Positions 52,404-62,055 of a stretch of 64,000 nt of DNA are shown here, in pieces. The stretch covers positions 930,001 to 994,000 of the forward strand of contig NZ_JACSQU010000001.1 in NCBI RefSeq assembly GCF_014836405.1, given 5' to 3'. Both the position numbers and the translations under genes were made by a program. Within the stretch, counting starts at the first letter, position 1. Each line of letters begins with the position of its first letter. The notes beneath the pieces were generated by a model that saw only the letters and a program-made list of their open reading frames with translations, was not told where the DNA came from and did not search any database. The stretch is from Brevundimonas guildfordensis. GTDB lineage: Bacteria > Pseudomonadota > Alphaproteobacteria > Caulobacterales > Caulobacteraceae.

Positions 52404-53497
52404 TGGCCTGTCTCCGAGAGGCTCCACCAGTCCACGCCGTCCCCGTCCCGCTCGCGGCGGACACGTCCTTGACGGTCTAGATAATTGAGGTGCGCCAGGG
52501 CTTCGCCCGTCGCCATGCCCAGCACGCCGTCGCCCACCGGACGGGCGAACAGGGCGCCGAACACATCGATGACGCGACGCGGCGTCCGCAGCGTCTTCTC
52601 CAGCCGCTTCAGCGCGGTTTCATGTCCGCGGATCAGGGCGTCCAGCCGCAGGGTCACGCCGTAGAAAGGCTCTCCATGCGAAGGCAGCACCAGCAGGTCG
52701 CCGGGAAGCTGGCTTCTCAACGCCGCCAGCGAGCGCAGCCAATCTCCCAGGGGATCAGCCAGCGGCTCCGTCGCCCAGACCGAAATGTTCGAGGAGATTC
52801 GCGGCAGGATCTGATCGCCGGCGATGAAGACGCCGTCCTTCTCGCGCCACAGGCAGACGTGTTCGGGGCTGTGCCCCTCCCCGACCACCACGCGCCATTC
52901 GTCTCCGCCGATGATCAGGACCTCGCCGTCTTGCACCCGGCGATAATCGCGCGGAAAATCCTGAACCATACGGCCAAAGCCGCCATAGCCGTCGCGCCAG
53001 CGCGCGATCTGCTCGTCCGACCAGCCCGCCGCCCGATAGAAGGTCTCGGCGCTTGACGGAGGCCCCAGGGTCTCGTCGCCGATCAGCAGTCGCGCCGTCA
53101 CATACTCCGTCCGCGACATCAGCAGCGGCGCATCGAACTGCCCGCACAGCCACCCTGCCAACCCGATGTGATCGGGGTGCATGTGAGTGCAGATAACGCG
53201 TGTGATCGGCCGGCCGCCCAACGCGCCCGCCAGCGCCTCCATCCACCCCTCGCGTGAAGCCGCCGTCGCCATGCCCGCATCCACGACCGCCCAGCCTTCG
53301 CCGTCCTCGATCGCGTAGATATTGATGTGGTTTAGCGCCATCGGCAGGGGCAACCTGAGCCACAGTACGCCGGGCGCCGCCACGGTCGCCTCACCGGCGG
53401 CGGGCATTGCCAGGGCGGGATAGGTCAGACCGCGCTCCGTGCGGGTTCCTGCAAGGGTTTCGCCGTCAGACAAGTCCGTCTCCAATCGCAACTGCAT
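52400..53497 (-). CDS. MBL-fold metallo-hydrolase
   Basis: A 365-aa metallo-beta-lactamase fold protein with the zinc signature THMHPDHIGLAGW, preceded by VVDAGMATAASREGW, and later ligands in GEGHSPEHVCLW and IAGDQILPRI. The C-terminal 100 residues contain a helical domain with LLVLPSHGEPFYG. This type includes glyoxalase II-like thioester hydrolases, which fits its coupling to a crotonase gene. The start is at the first ATG, position 53497, with no strong ribosome site visible. Confidence 0.9.
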   Translation of the reverse strand: MQLRLETDLSDGETLAGTRTERGLTYPALAMPAAGEATVAAPGVLWLRLPLPMALNHINIYAIEDGEGWAVVDAGMATAASREGWMEALAGALGGRPITRVICTHMHPDHIGLAGWLCGQFDAPLLMSRTEYVTARLLIGDETLGPPSSAETFYRAAGWSDEQIARWRDGYGGFGRMVQDFPRDYRRVQDGEVLIIGGDEWRVVVGEGHSPEHVCLWREKDGVFIAGDQILPRISSNISVWATEPLADPLGDWLRSLAALRSQLPGDLLVLPSHGEPFYGVTLRLDALIRGHETALKRLEKTLRTPRRVIDVFGALFARPVGDGVLGMATGEALAHLNYLDRQGRVRRERDGDGVDWWSLSETGQ

Positions 53498-53603
53498 AGT
53501 CAGCGGGTATTTGTCTGTCCAGCCGCTAAAAGTGCGCTTCTGACGACTTGACCGAGAAGGGGGGCATCGTCATGGCTGGATCAAACATGATCGGGAGAGT
53601 CTC

Positions 53604-54578
53604 GTGCTGAACAAGTCGCTAAATAGAACTGTCGTCGCGCTCAGTAGCGCGCTGGCTCTGACGGCCCTAACCGCCCTTCCAGCGCTTGCGCAAGACAATA
53701 CAGGGACGGGCCACGGTCCAGCGTCTTCCCAAAGTCCTATTAGCGCCCCGTCAAGCCGCGTCACCCCATCCCGCATGGACCGGCAGCGCCAAAATCGGGA
53801 AAGTCAGCGTCGCGCCCCCGCTGCCCCTACACCCGAAGAAATCCAAACGGCTGCCCAAGGCTTGTTGGTCGCCACCAACACCAACTGTCAGATCACCGAA
53901 ACCAAGCTTCTGGGCCAGTCGGCGGCAAAGGAGTCTCTCTATGAGGTGTCCTGCGCCAGTGGTCCTGGTTATTTACTGCTGGACTCAGCCGCTCCAGCGG
54001 CGACGGACTGCCTGACCCTCGCGGCGTCGGCAGAAGCGGCTCTAGCGCGCGACCCGAACGCCGATGTCGGCTCGCAATGCACCCTGCCCGCCAACGACAA
54101 CGCCATGGCCGTCTTCACCGCCTTCGCCAAGGAAGCGGGCGTGGCCTGCACCGTCGACCAAGGCCGCATCGTCGGCGCCAAGTCGGGCGGCGCGGTGGTC
54201 TATGAAATCGGCTGCGCCGGCGTCGACGGCGCCCAGATCAACAAGGCCGGCGCCGGCTGGGAGGTCGTGAACTGCCTGGAACTGGCTTCGGCCGGCGCGT
54301 CCTGCACCTTCACCACGCCGCAGGAGCAAGCCGCCACGGTCAAGGCCATTCTGGCCGGTTCGGACGCCGCCTCGTGCGACGTGTCGCAGGTCCGCTACAT
54401 GGGCAAGAACGCCAACGGCGCCTTCTATGAAGCCGCCTGCAACGGCGCCGACGGCCTCATCGCCCGCGTGAACACCGAAAACGCGGTGCAACAAGTGTAT
54501 CCTTGCGCAACCGCGCAACAAATCGGCGGCGGCTGCAAGCTGACGACCACGCCGCCGGCCGCGACGCCGAACACCTGA
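53604..54578 (+). CDS. secreted protein with three Cys-rich repeats
   Basis: A 324-aa protein with signal peptide LNRTVVALSSALALTALTAL, cleavage near ALA-QD (residue 30). A Pro/Arg/Gln-rich linker runs to residue 75. It is followed by three tandem repeats of about 75 aa. Each has four Cys in the order C(x)-V/I ... G(x)YEVxC ... C-L ... C-T (for example NTNCQITETKLLG, YEVSCASG; VACTVDQGRIVG, YEIGCAGV; AASCDVSQVRYMG, YEAACNGAD). The GTG start follows GGGAGAG. No family recognised. A terminator follows. Twelve cysteines suggest stable periplasmic or extracellular modules. Confidence 0.75.
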   Translation: MLNKSLNRTVVALSSALALTALTALPALAQDNTGTGHGPASSQSPISAPSSRVTPSRMDRQRQNRESQRRAPAAPTPEEIQTAAQGLLVATNTNCQITETKLLGQSAAKESLYEVSCASGPGYLLLDSAAPAATDCLTLAASAEAALARDPNADVGSQCTLPANDNAMAVFTAFAKEAGVACTVDQGRIVGAKSGGAVVYEIGCAGVDGAQINKAGAGWEVVNCLELASAGASCTFTTPQEQAATVKAILAGSDAASCDVSQVRYMGKNANGAFYEAACNGADGLIARVNTENAVQQVYPCATAQQIGGGCKLTTTPPAATPNT

Positions 54579-54602
54579 TCTTCGCATCAGACTGACGTTT
54601 CA

Positions 54603-54637
54603 GACGCCGCCGGAGCGATCCGGCGGCGTCTTTGTTT
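54603..54637 (+). terminator. intrinsic terminator
   Basis: GACGCCGCCGGA (54603-54614) and TCCGGCGGCGTC (54619-54630) form a perfect 12-bp stem with a 4-base loop followed by TTTGTTTTG. It ends the Cys-repeat protein gene and lies 50 bases before xthA. Confidence 0.9.
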
Positions 54638-54686
54638 TGTCCGCCCCTCTTTCCCAAAGCAGCGGCTCACCTTAGCCTTGCGTCCC

Positions 54687-55472
54687 ATGCGCATCGCCAC
54701 TTGGAACGTGAATTCGGTCAACGCCCGCCTGCCTACGGTGCTGGAGTGGATTCAGGCCGCCAATCCCGACGTCGCCTGCTTCCAGGAGATCAAATGCGTG
54801 GACGAGAAGTTCCCGCGCGAGGCCTTCGAGGACCTGGGCTACAACGTCGAGACGCACGGCCAGAAGAGCTACAACGGCGTCGCCCTGCTATCAAAATACC
54901 CGCTGTCGGACGTGCGGCGCGGCCTGCCCGGCGATGATACGGATGACCAGGCGCGTTACATCGAGGCCCTGATCGAGGCGCCCCGGCCGGTCCGCGTCGC
55001 TTCCATCTACCTGCCCAACGGCAATCCGATCGGGACCGAGAAGTTCGCCTACAAGCTGGCCTGGTTCCAGCGGCTTCAGAACCACGCGCGCGAGCTGCTC
55101 GCGCTGGAAGAGCCGCTGGCCCTGTGCGGCGACTACAACGTCATCCCCGAGGCCGAGGACGCCAAGAACCCCGCCGCCTGGGCCGAGGACGCCCTGTTCC
55201 AGCCGCAGAGCCGCGAAGCTTTCCGCGCCCTGAAGTGGCTCGGCCTGGCCGATTCCCACGAACTGGGTCGCGAGCCGCCGGGGACCTTCACTTTCTGGGA
55301 CTACCAGGCGGGCGCCTGGCGCCGCGACCACGGCATTCGCATCGACTTCGCCATGCTGTCGCCGCACGCCGCCGACCGCTTCCGCGCCATCGAGACCCAC
55401 CGCGAGGCGCGCGACATGGATAAGCCCAGCGATCACGTGCCCGTCGTCGTCGACCTGGATCTGGAGGCCTGA
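54687..55472 (+). CDS. xthA: exodeoxyribonuclease III
   Basis: An AP endonuclease/3'-exonuclease of the ExoIII family (261 aa). Conserved residues appear in order: ATWNVNSVNARLP (Asn), CFQEIKCVDEKFP (metal Glu), ASIYLPNGNPIG (Tyr), LCGDYNVIPEAEDA (Asp/Asn), and the C-terminal RIDFAMLSP and SDHVPVVVDL (Asp/His). It repairs abasic sites. ATG 54687 gives the family N-terminus; TTG 54678 is also in frame. It is separated from the upstream gene by a terminator. Confidence 0.94.
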   Translation: MRIATWNVNSVNARLPTVLEWIQAANPDVACFQEIKCVDEKFPREAFEDLGYNVETHGQKSYNGVALLSKYPLSDVRRGLPGDDTDDQARYIEALIEAPRPVRVASIYLPNGNPIGTEKFAYKLAWFQRLQNHARELLALEEPLALCGDYNVIPEAEDAKNPAAWAEDALFQPQSREAFRALKWLGLADSHELGREPPGTFTFWDYQAGAWRRDHGIRIDFAMLSPHAADRFRAIETHREARDMDKPSDHVPVVVDLDLEA

Positions 55473-55475
55473 TCC

Positions 55476-56018
55476 ATGGGCGACACGTTCAGGGCCATTC
55501 TGCTTATCGCCCTGATCGCCGCCTTCCTGACCACCAGCGTCCTGCTGTTCTCCTGGTGGATGGAATCCGAGCGGCGGCTGCGACGCGCGATGACCAAGGC
55601 GCTGGGAGCGCCAGCCGACACCCTGGCGCTTTCACCTTATGAAGGCCGCGCGGCCGGGCTCGACCTTGAGGGCGGCCAACTCGTCGTCCTGTGGAACCGG
55701 GGCGCCATGGGGCTGGTCTACGCCTTCGAAGAAGTGCTGGGGGCCGAGATCATCGTCGACAGCCATCTGGTCGCCCGCGTCCTGCGCGGCCAGATGCGCA
55801 AGGAGATCGATCTGGACGCGCCCGACGCCGAACTGGTCGTGCTGCGGCTGATCTTCAGCGACCCGCACAACGCCGAGTTCGAGATCGCCCTGTGGAACGG
55901 CACGCACAACGCGCCCGCCTCGGAGGCCGAAAAGACCAGCGGCGCCCGCTCGCCGGGCGAGGGCCTGCGGCTGGGGCGGCGCTGGTTGTCGCACGTCGAA
56001 GCCGTGATGCAACGCTGA
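55476..56018 (+). CDS. single-span membrane protein of unknown function
   Basis: A 180-aa protein starting with a transmembrane segment (TFRAILLIALIAAFLTTSVLLFSW) and a charged RRLRRAMTKAL stretch. It continues with a soluble domain containing RAAGLDLEGGQLVVLWNRGA, MGLVYAFEEVLGAEIIVDSH and LRLIFSDPHNAEFEIALWNG. These suggest an intracellular beta-domain such as a PH-like or SHOCT-neighbour fold, but nothing definite. The start follows xthA by 3 bases with GGAGG overlapping its end, so the two are translationally coupled. Confidence 0.7.
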   Translation: MGDTFRAILLIALIAAFLTTSVLLFSWWMESERRLRRAMTKALGAPADTLALSPYEGRAAGLDLEGGQLVVLWNRGAMGLVYAFEEVLGAEIIVDSHLVARVLRGQMRKEIDLDAPDAELVVLRLIFSDPHNAEFEIALWNGTHNAPASEAEKTSGARSPGEGLRLGRRWLSHVEAVMQR

Positions 56019-56090
56019 TCGCCCTTCACGGCTTGAGTCCGGGCGGCTAGAACCCCTCGTCCTCCTTTGCTTCTTTCTTCAGGAGCCCCC

Positions 56091-57011
56091 GTGGCCCGCC
56101 TTTTCGACGCCTACATCATCGCCAACTGGACCGCCGCCGAGGGCAAGAAGCTGGGCGAACAGACCCTGTGGGTCGGCGTCGCCAAGCGCGACGTGCGCTT
56201 CCGCCTGTATGCCGAGACCCACAACGTCGCCACACGCGCCGAGGGCGAGAAGCTGATCGCCGACCTGCTGGCCGAACACCGCAAGCGCGGCGACCGCGTG
56301 CTGGTGGGCTTTGACTTCGACTTCGGCTTCCCGGCTGGAACCGCCGCGCGCCTGAAGCTGGACGGCCGCCCGTGGGATGCGATGGGCAAGTTCCTGGCCG
56401 CCAACATCGTCGACAAGGCCGACAATTCGAACAACCGCTATCAGGTCGCGGCCAAGATGAACCGCCTGATGACGGACGAGCCCTGGCCTTTCTGGGGCGC
56501 GCCCGCCAGCCAGGCCCAGCGCTGGCTGACCACGACCAAGCCGCCCGAAGGCGCCGGCGCCGACATCCCCGAGTTCCGCGCCACGGAACTGGCCGCCCGC
56601 AAGGACAAGCTGCCGCCCAAGAGCGTCTGGCAGATGCACGGCGCGGGCGCCATCGGCGGACTGACCCTGGTCGGCGTGCCCATGCTGCGTCGCCTGCTGG
56701 ACACGCTGGGCGCCTCGGCGGCCGTCTGGCCGTTCGGCACCGGCTGGCGCGAGCTGACCGAGGCCGACATCGCGCCTCTGTCGGCCGTCGTGGTCGAGGT
56801 CTGGCCGCTGATGTTCGAGGCCAAGCGCGGCGTGAACGCCGAAGGCGTCAAGGAATACAAGACGCAGGCCCAGGTCCGCGCCGCCGCCGAAGCCTTCGCC
56901 CGCATGGACGACACCGGAGCCCTCCAGAAGGCCTTTGCGCCGCCTGCTGGCGCGGATGAGACGCTGATCGCCCAGGTCGAAAACGAGGAAGGGTGGATTC
57001 TGGGGGTCTGA
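56091..57011 (+). CDS. uncharacterised protein with RNase H-like features
   Basis: A 306-aa cytosolic protein. It begins ARLFDAYIIANWTAAEGKKL, and FDFDFGFPAG in the first third and VVVEVWPLMF in the last third resemble the acidic motifs of DUF429-type RNase H-fold proteins. The match is visual only and the catalytic reading is unproved. GTG 56091 is chosen because AGGAG lies 5 bases upstream. It is not obviously linked with the neighbours. No membrane segment. Confidence 0.6.
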   Translation: MARLFDAYIIANWTAAEGKKLGEQTLWVGVAKRDVRFRLYAETHNVATRAEGEKLIADLLAEHRKRGDRVLVGFDFDFGFPAGTAARLKLDGRPWDAMGKFLAANIVDKADNSNNRYQVAAKMNRLMTDEPWPFWGAPASQAQRWLTTTKPPEGAGADIPEFRATELAARKDKLPPKSVWQMHGAGAIGGLTLVGVPMLRRLLDTLGASAAVWPFGTGWRELTEADIAPLSAVVVEVWPLMFEAKRGVNAEGVKEYKTQAQVRAAAEAFARMDDTGALQKAFAPPAGADETLIAQVENEEGWILGV

Positions 57012-57041
57012 GCCTTCTCCCCTTGCGGGAGATGGGGGCGG

Positions 57042-58739
57042 TCAGCCGATCAGCACCCGCGCCGCCGCGCGCGCCTCATCGGTGATCTCGGCGCCGGACA
57101 GCATCCGCGCGATCTCTTCCTGACGCGGGCCTTCCGCCAGCACGTCGATGGATGTTCGGGTGCGCCCCTCGACATCCGCCTTGCGCACCTTCCAGTGGGC
57201 GTGGCCGCGCGCGGCGACCTGGGGGCTGTGCGTCACGACCAGGACCTGCGCCCCGCGCGACAGGCGTTGCAGGCGCCCGCCCACGGCTTCGGCCACGGCG
57301 CCGCCGACGCCCTGATCCACCTCGTCGAAGATCATGACCGGCTGGCGCTGGTCTTCACGGCTGGCCAGCGCCGCCTTCATCGCCAGGGCGAAACGCGCCA
57401 GCTCCCCGCCAGAAGCCACGGTGTCCAGCGGGCCAAAGGCGGTGCCGGAGTTGGTTGAGACCTCGAACCGCACCGTCTCGACGCCCAGCGGGCCGCGACG
57501 CCCCTCGATCGGTTCGAGCGTCACGCGGAAGCGCGCGCGTTCCAACTTCAGGGGGCCCAGTTCGTCCATGACGGCGTCCATCAGTCGATCCCCCGCCGCC
57601 TCGCGCGCCGAGGTCAGCAGAAGGGCGGCGACGTCATAGGCCTCGATCGCGGCGGCGACGTCGCGGCGGGCCTTGGTCAAGGCCTCCTCCCCGTCCTCGA
57701 TCAGACGCAGTTGCTCGCGCAGGCGCACCCGCAGCGCCGGCAGGGCGTCGACCGTCGTGTTCAGCTTGCGGGCCGTGGCGCGCAGGGCGAACAACCGCTC
57801 CTCCGCCTTGTCCAGACGACCCGGCTCGAAGTCGAAGGCGTCAGCCGCGGCGTCGACGCAGGCCACGGCCTCGGTCGCCTCGACCAGGGCGCGGTCCACA
57901 GCCTCAGCGGCCTGGGCCAGCTTGACGATGATGGGGTTGTCGCCCTCGGCGCCCGCCTGCGCCGCCCGTTGGCGTGCGTGCTCCACCGCGCGCAGGGCCG
58001 ACGCCAGGCGCTGGCTTAGCTTGTCCCCGCCCAACAGATTGCGCGCGTCGGCCAGATCGGCGACCGCTTTTTCCGCCGCGCCCAGGATGGCGCGTTCGCC
58101 CGCCAGTTCCGTCTCTTCGTCCGGCTTGGGGTCCAAGGCGTCGAGGTCCGCCAGATTCAGCGCGATTTCCTCAGCCTTGGCGGCCGCCTCGGCTGCGGAC
58201 GCCTCGAGCTCGTCCAGATGGGCCTGCGCTGTCTTCAGGCGCTCGGCCGCCCCCGCCACGCCCGCCAGCTGCGGCTGCAACCCGCCGTAGTTGTCGAGCA
58301 GAGTTCGGTGCGTCTTCCAGTCCAGCAGGCCGACCGTCTCGTGCTGGCCGTGCACCTCGACCAGCAGAGAGCCGATCTCGCGCAGAGCCGTCACCCCGGC
58401 GGGCTGGTCGTTGACATAGGCGCGGCTGCGGCCGTCGGCAGACACCACCCGGCGCAGGATCAGTTCCTCGCCCGGCGCGATCTCGAAGCCGCGTTCGGAC
58501 AGCAGGGCGATCAGGGCTTCATCATCAGGCGCCGTGAAAACAGCCGTAGCGGAGGCCTGCTTGGCCCCATTACGCACCAGTCCGGCGTCGGAGCGGGCGC
58601 CCAGCGCGAGGCCAAGCGCATCCAGAATGATGGACTTACCCGCCCCGGTCTCGCCCGTCAGCACGGTCAGGCCGTCCTCGACCTCAAGGTCCAGGGCGTC
58701 GACAAGAACGATGTCGCGGATCGAGAGCGTGGTCAGCAT
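57042..58739 (-). CDS. recN: DNA repair protein RecN
   Basis: RecN is an SMC-like ATPase for double-strand break repair. The 565-aa protein has Walker A TGETGAGKSI near residue 31 and the start MLTTLSIRDIVLVDALDLEV. A coiled-coil middle (LDELEASAAEAAAKAEEIAL) and a C-terminal ATPase half with ASGGELARFALAMK (ABC signature) and Walker B MIFDEVDQGVGG complete the fold. It lies 95 bases downstream of bamD on the same strand, the usual order in Caulobacteraceae. No GTTC-N7-GTTC box was found in the gap before it. Confidence 0.96.
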   Translation of the reverse strand: MLTTLSIRDIVLVDALDLEVEDGLTVLTGETGAGKSIILDALGLALGARSDAGLVRNGAKQASATAVFTAPDDEALIALLSERGFEIAPGEELILRRVVSADGRSRAYVNDQPAGVTALREIGSLLVEVHGQHETVGLLDWKTHRTLLDNYGGLQPQLAGVAGAAERLKTAQAHLDELEASAAEAAAKAEEIALNLADLDALDPKPDEETELAGERAILGAAEKAVADLADARNLLGGDKLSQRLASALRAVEHARQRAAQAGAEGDNPIIVKLAQAAEAVDRALVEATEAVACVDAAADAFDFEPGRLDKAEERLFALRATARKLNTTVDALPALRVRLREQLRLIEDGEEALTKARRDVAAAIEAYDVAALLLTSAREAAGDRLMDAVMDELGPLKLERARFRVTLEPIEGRRGPLGVETVRFEVSTNSGTAFGPLDTVASGGELARFALAMKAALASREDQRQPVMIFDEVDQGVGGAVAEAVGGRLQRLSRGAQVLVVTHSPQVAARGHAHWKVRKADVEGRTRTSIDVLAEGPRQEEIARMLSGAEITDEARAAARVLIG

Positions 58740-58834
58740 GGGCGATCTGATTCTAGGTTTCGCCGCATCCTATCCGGAAACAGAACAGGAACGCAGCGAC
58801 TTAATCACCACGCGCCTGTTTTGCTGCGACCGGA

Positions 58835-59716
58835 TCAGGCGCCGCCGGGAATCAGGCGTTGCAGCCAGGATTCGCGCTTGCCCTGCGGCTGGACTTCCGG
58901 GTTCTCGCCCCGCTCGCGCAGCAGGGCGTAGGCCTCGGCGTACCAGGGGCTGCCCGGATAGTTGTGGCCCAGGACGGCGGCGTTGCGGGTCGCCTCTTCG
59001 GTCAGGCCCAGGCTCAGATTGACCTCGACCAGGCGATACAACGCTTCAGGCGTATGCGAGGTGCGCTGGAAGGCCTCGTTGTTGATCACCGCCTTATAGC
59101 GGTTCAGGGCGCCCAGCGGCTGGTTTGCGCGCTGATAGAAGCGGCCCACGGCCATTTCCTTGCCGGCCAGCTGGTCATTGACCATGTCGATCTTGACCCG
59201 CGCGTCGGTGGCGTAGGTCGAACCCGGATAGCGGCGCACCACATCGCGCAGCCCCGCCAGAGCGGCCTCGGCGTAGCCCTGGTCCCGGCCGACGTCGACG
59301 ATCTGCTCAAAATTACAAACGGCCTTCATGTAGAAGGCGTAGGCCGCCGAGGGATTGCCGGGGAACAGGGCGATGAAGCGGTCGGCCGCCGCGATCGCGT
59401 CCTGATAGGCGTTGTTCTGATAATAGGCGTAGACCTGCATCAGGATCGCCCGGCGCGCCCATTCCGAATAGGGGTGCTGACGCTCGACTTCCTGGAAGTA
59501 GTCGACGGCGTCCATCCAGCGCTTGGACTGGAGCCGCTGATAGCCCGCATTGTAGAGGGCCTCGACCGGACGCTCTTCATAGGCCAGGCGCTGGCGGGGC
59601 TTGGTGCCCGAGCAGGCGGAGACCGTCAGGGCCGCCGTCGCCGCCGCCAAAAGGATCAGGCCGGACCGGGATTTCGAAGCGAGCCGAGTGTTCGAAGCAG
59701 GCAAGTGCGACCTCAT
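58835..59716 (-). CDS. bamD: outer membrane assembly lipoprotein BamD
   Basis: BamD is the essential TPR lipoprotein of the BAM complex that receives BamA clients. The leader SRSGLILLAAATAALTVSAC ends in a lipobox Cys. It is followed by TPR units, for example LYNAGYQRLQSKRWMDAVDY then FQEVERQHPYSEWA and FIALFPGNPSAAYAFYM, and the conserved VVRRYPGSTYATDARVKID. 293 aa. ATG 59716 is preferred over the adjacent TTG 59719. The gap of 211 bases to prs carries the divergent promoters. Confidence 0.94.
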   Translation of the reverse strand: MRSHLPASNTRLASKSRSGLILLAAATAALTVSACSGTKPRQRLAYEERPVEALYNAGYQRLQSKRWMDAVDYFQEVERQHPYSEWARRAILMQVYAYYQNNAYQDAIAAADRFIALFPGNPSAAYAFYMKAVCNFEQIVDVGRDQGYAEAALAGLRDVVRRYPGSTYATDARVKIDMVNDQLAGKEMAVGRFYQRANQPLGALNRYKAVINNEAFQRTSHTPEALYRLVEVNLSLGLTEEATRNAAVLGHNYPGSPWYAEAYALLRERGENPEVQPQGKRESWLQRLIPGGA

Positions 59717-59927
59717 CAAGATGCCTTCGGGACGCGGACACGCGACACGCGCCCTCGTTAGCAGGATGCGTCCTCTATAACAGCGCCCGCGTCCAAGCCA
59801 ATCGGCTGAAATCGAAGATACGTCCGGAACACGGCTGGACGCCGCTCCGTTCGCCGCCTAGAGAGCGCGTCCAGAAACGCCTCCGCGACTATTGGCGGGG
59901 CGATGACGGCGAAAGGATGACCGGTCA

Positions 59928-60863
59928 ATGAAGCTGCTCGCAGGCAATTCGAACCGGACGTTGGCTCAGGCCATTGCGACCCACCTGGACATGCCGCTGA
60001 CCAAGGCTCAGGTGAAGCGCTTCGCCGACAATGAAGTGTTCGCCGTCGTCGAGGAAAACGTGCGCGGCGAGGATGTCTTCATCATCCAGTCGACCTCCTA
60101 TCCGGCCAACGACAACCTGATGGAAATGCTGATCATGACCGACGCGCTGGTGCGCGCCTCGGCTCGTCGCATCACCGCCGTCATGCCCTACTTCGGCTAT
60201 GCCCGTCAGGACCGTAAGACCGGGGGCCGCACCCCGATCTCGGCCAAGCTGGTCGCCAACCTGATCACCCGCGCGGGCGCCGACCGCGTCCTGACCATGG
60301 ACCTGCACGCGGGCCAGATTCAGGGCTTCTTCGACATCCCGACCGACAACCTGGTCGCCACCCCCGTGCTGGCGCAGGACATCAAGGATCACTATCCGAA
60401 AGGCGACGACCTGATGATCGTGTCGCCCGACGTCGGCGGGGTGGTGCGCGCCCGCTCGCTGGCCAGCCGCCTGAACGCCGACTTGGCCATCGTCGACAAG
60501 CGCCGCCCCAAGGCGGGCGAGAGCGAAGTCATGAACATCATCGGCGACGTCGAAGGACGCCGCTGCATCCTGTTCGACGACATCGTCGATTCGGGCGGCA
60601 CCCTGGTGAACGCGGCCAAGGCCCTGATCGATCGCGGCGCGACCGAGGTGTCGGCCTATATCAGCCACGGCGTCCTGTCCGGCCCCGCTGTTGATCGCGT
60701 CACCAATGGCCCGCTGAAGGAGCTGGTGATCACCGACTCCATCGAACAGCCTGACGAAGTTTTGAACTGCTCGAAAATTCGGCGGGTATCCGTTGCGCCG
60801 CTTATGGGCGAGGCCATCCGGCGCATCGCCAATGAAGAGTCGGTCTCCAAGCTGTTCGATTAA
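59928..60863 (+). CDS. prs: ribose-phosphate pyrophosphokinase
   Basis: Prs makes PRPP from ribose 5-phosphate and ATP, feeding purine (PurF) and other syntheses. The 311-aa sequence has ATP-binding [16 protein letters not shown], the flexible loop [36 protein letters not shown] (His and metal site) and the PRPP loop [14 protein letters not shown] near residue 210. AAAGGA precedes the ATG. It stands alone, with an unrelated lipoprotein gene 105 bases further. Confidence 0.97.
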   Translation: MKLLAGNSNRTLAQAIATHLDMPLTKAQVKRFADNEVFAVVEENVRGEDVFIIQSTSYPANDNLMEMLIMTDALVRASARRITAVMPYFGYARQDRKTGGRTPISAKLVANLITRAGADRVLTMDLHAGQIQGFFDIPTDNLVATPVLAQDIKDHYPKGDDLMIVSPDVGGVVRARSLASRLNADLAIVDKRRPKAGESEVMNIIGDVEGRRCILFDDIVDSGGTLVNAAKALIDRGATEVSAYISHGVLSGPAVDRVTNGPLKELVITDSIEQPDEVLNCSKIRRVSVAPLMGEAIRRIANEESVSKLFD

Positions 60864-60968
60864 GGTTCGGCTAACCATTCCCTCGGCGATATAAGAGACT
60901 GTAGTTCCGAGGCCTCGCGTCTCGGACGCCGTCCAAGTACGTATCGCTTAAACAAGGGAAGATCGCCG

Positions 60969-62030
60969 ATGCCCCAGGCCTTCTTGCGCCGCGGCCTCTC
61001 CGTCGCCGCTGTCGCAGCCGCCGCCGTCCTGGCCAGCTGTTCGACGCCCGAACCGGAAGCGCCCCCTCCTCCCCCGCCGCCTCCGCCCCCAGCGTTGGCG
61101 CTGAATCAGAGCGTCGCTGAAGCTGCATCGGTCTACGTGGCCTTCGTGCGCGAGGTCGGGTCGATCCAGGCCGGCTTCCCGGACGCCGAATCCATTCAGG
61201 GGGCCCTGCGACGGGGCGCCGCCGTCGAGGCGGGCCAGCTGTCACGCGGCATGATCGCCTATGGCGCCATCCTGGCTCTGCAATCGCCGGAGTACGTCGC
61301 CGGCGTGCGTCAGTACGCCACCGATCCCGCCCAGCGTCAGCAGATGGTGGCGCGAATCGTCGCCGACCCCGCCTATGCCGCAACGCTGCCCGGCGCCGAA
61401 TCGGCCGCCGGTCTCATCGCCAGCACCATGGGCCGCGACGCCGAAGCCATGACGGCTCTGGCCGAAGCGGTCGAGACCGACGCCTATACGATCCAGGAGC
61501 GCACCGACCCGCGTCGCCGCTGGGCCACCCAGCCTGTCGCCGACCGCGACGGCCGGCTGGAAGGCGCCAAGAGCTTGTCGGCGGTCCCGCGCCTGCCGTC
61601 GGCCGAAGACAGCGCCCGTCTGTTCGCCGCCGCCAACAGCGGTACGGGCCTGAATCTCACGGCTGCCCAGCGCGGCGCGCCCTTCACTCCGGCCATCGTC
61701 AACTCCCTCGCCATTGCGGCCCTGGCGGCGCTGGGCGCGGCCGGAGAGGACGCCAAGGCGAACACCGACGCCCTGACGACCGAATCGAACAATGAGTTCT
61801 GCCTCAACATGTCCAAGTTGATGCTTTTCCAGTGCCTGGCGGCCGCCAAGCCGAACTATGAGGACATCTTCTGCGCCGGCCGCCACGTCGTGCGCGACCT
61901 GGCCCAATGCACGGCCCAATACACGGGGCCCATGCCGACCATCACAGTGGCCGTGCCGCCTGCAGGCGCTCCCACGCCGATGGCCCAGGCGCAAAACCAG
62001 TCAGCGCCGGCGGTCTCGCCGCACGGTTAA
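60969..62030 (+). CDS. Pro-rich lipoprotein of unknown function
   Basis: A 353-aa protein with lipoprotein leader FLRRGLSVAAVAAAAVLASC (Cys26). A run of 10-plus prolines (EAPPPPPPPPPP) may span the wall. The helical mature domain has SVAEAASVYVAFVREVGSIQ then EYVAGVRQYATDPAQRQQMV. The C-terminal third contains five Cys (EFCLNMSKLMLFQC, IFCAGRHV, AQCTAQYTG). Alphaproteobacterial proteins with this pattern are unnamed. AAACAAGGGAAGATCGCC precedes the ATG. Envelope location inferred; the 3' flank has a stem loop before rplY. Confidence 0.75.
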   Translation: MPQAFLRRGLSVAAVAAAAVLASCSTPEPEAPPPPPPPPPPALALNQSVAEAASVYVAFVREVGSIQAGFPDAESIQGALRRGAAVEAGQLSRGMIAYGAILALQSPEYVAGVRQYATDPAQRQQMVARIVADPAYAATLPGAESAAGLIASTMGRDAEAMTALAEAVETDAYTIQERTDPRRRWATQPVADRDGRLEGAKSLSAVPRLPSAEDSARLFAAANSGTGLNLTAAQRGAPFTPAIVNSLAIAALAALGAAGEDAKANTDALTTESNNEFCLNMSKLMLFQCLAAAKPNYEDIFCAGRHVVRDLAQCTAQYTGPMPTITVAVPPAGAPTPMAQAQNQSAPAVSPHG

Positions 62031-62055
62031 GGCTGAATATCGCTGCGGGCTGAGC

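Noticed and set aside
58740..58834. SOS box before recN
   Set aside because: GAAC elements occur (AGAACAGGAAC), but no GTTC-N7-GTTC spacing, so no LexA site is called.
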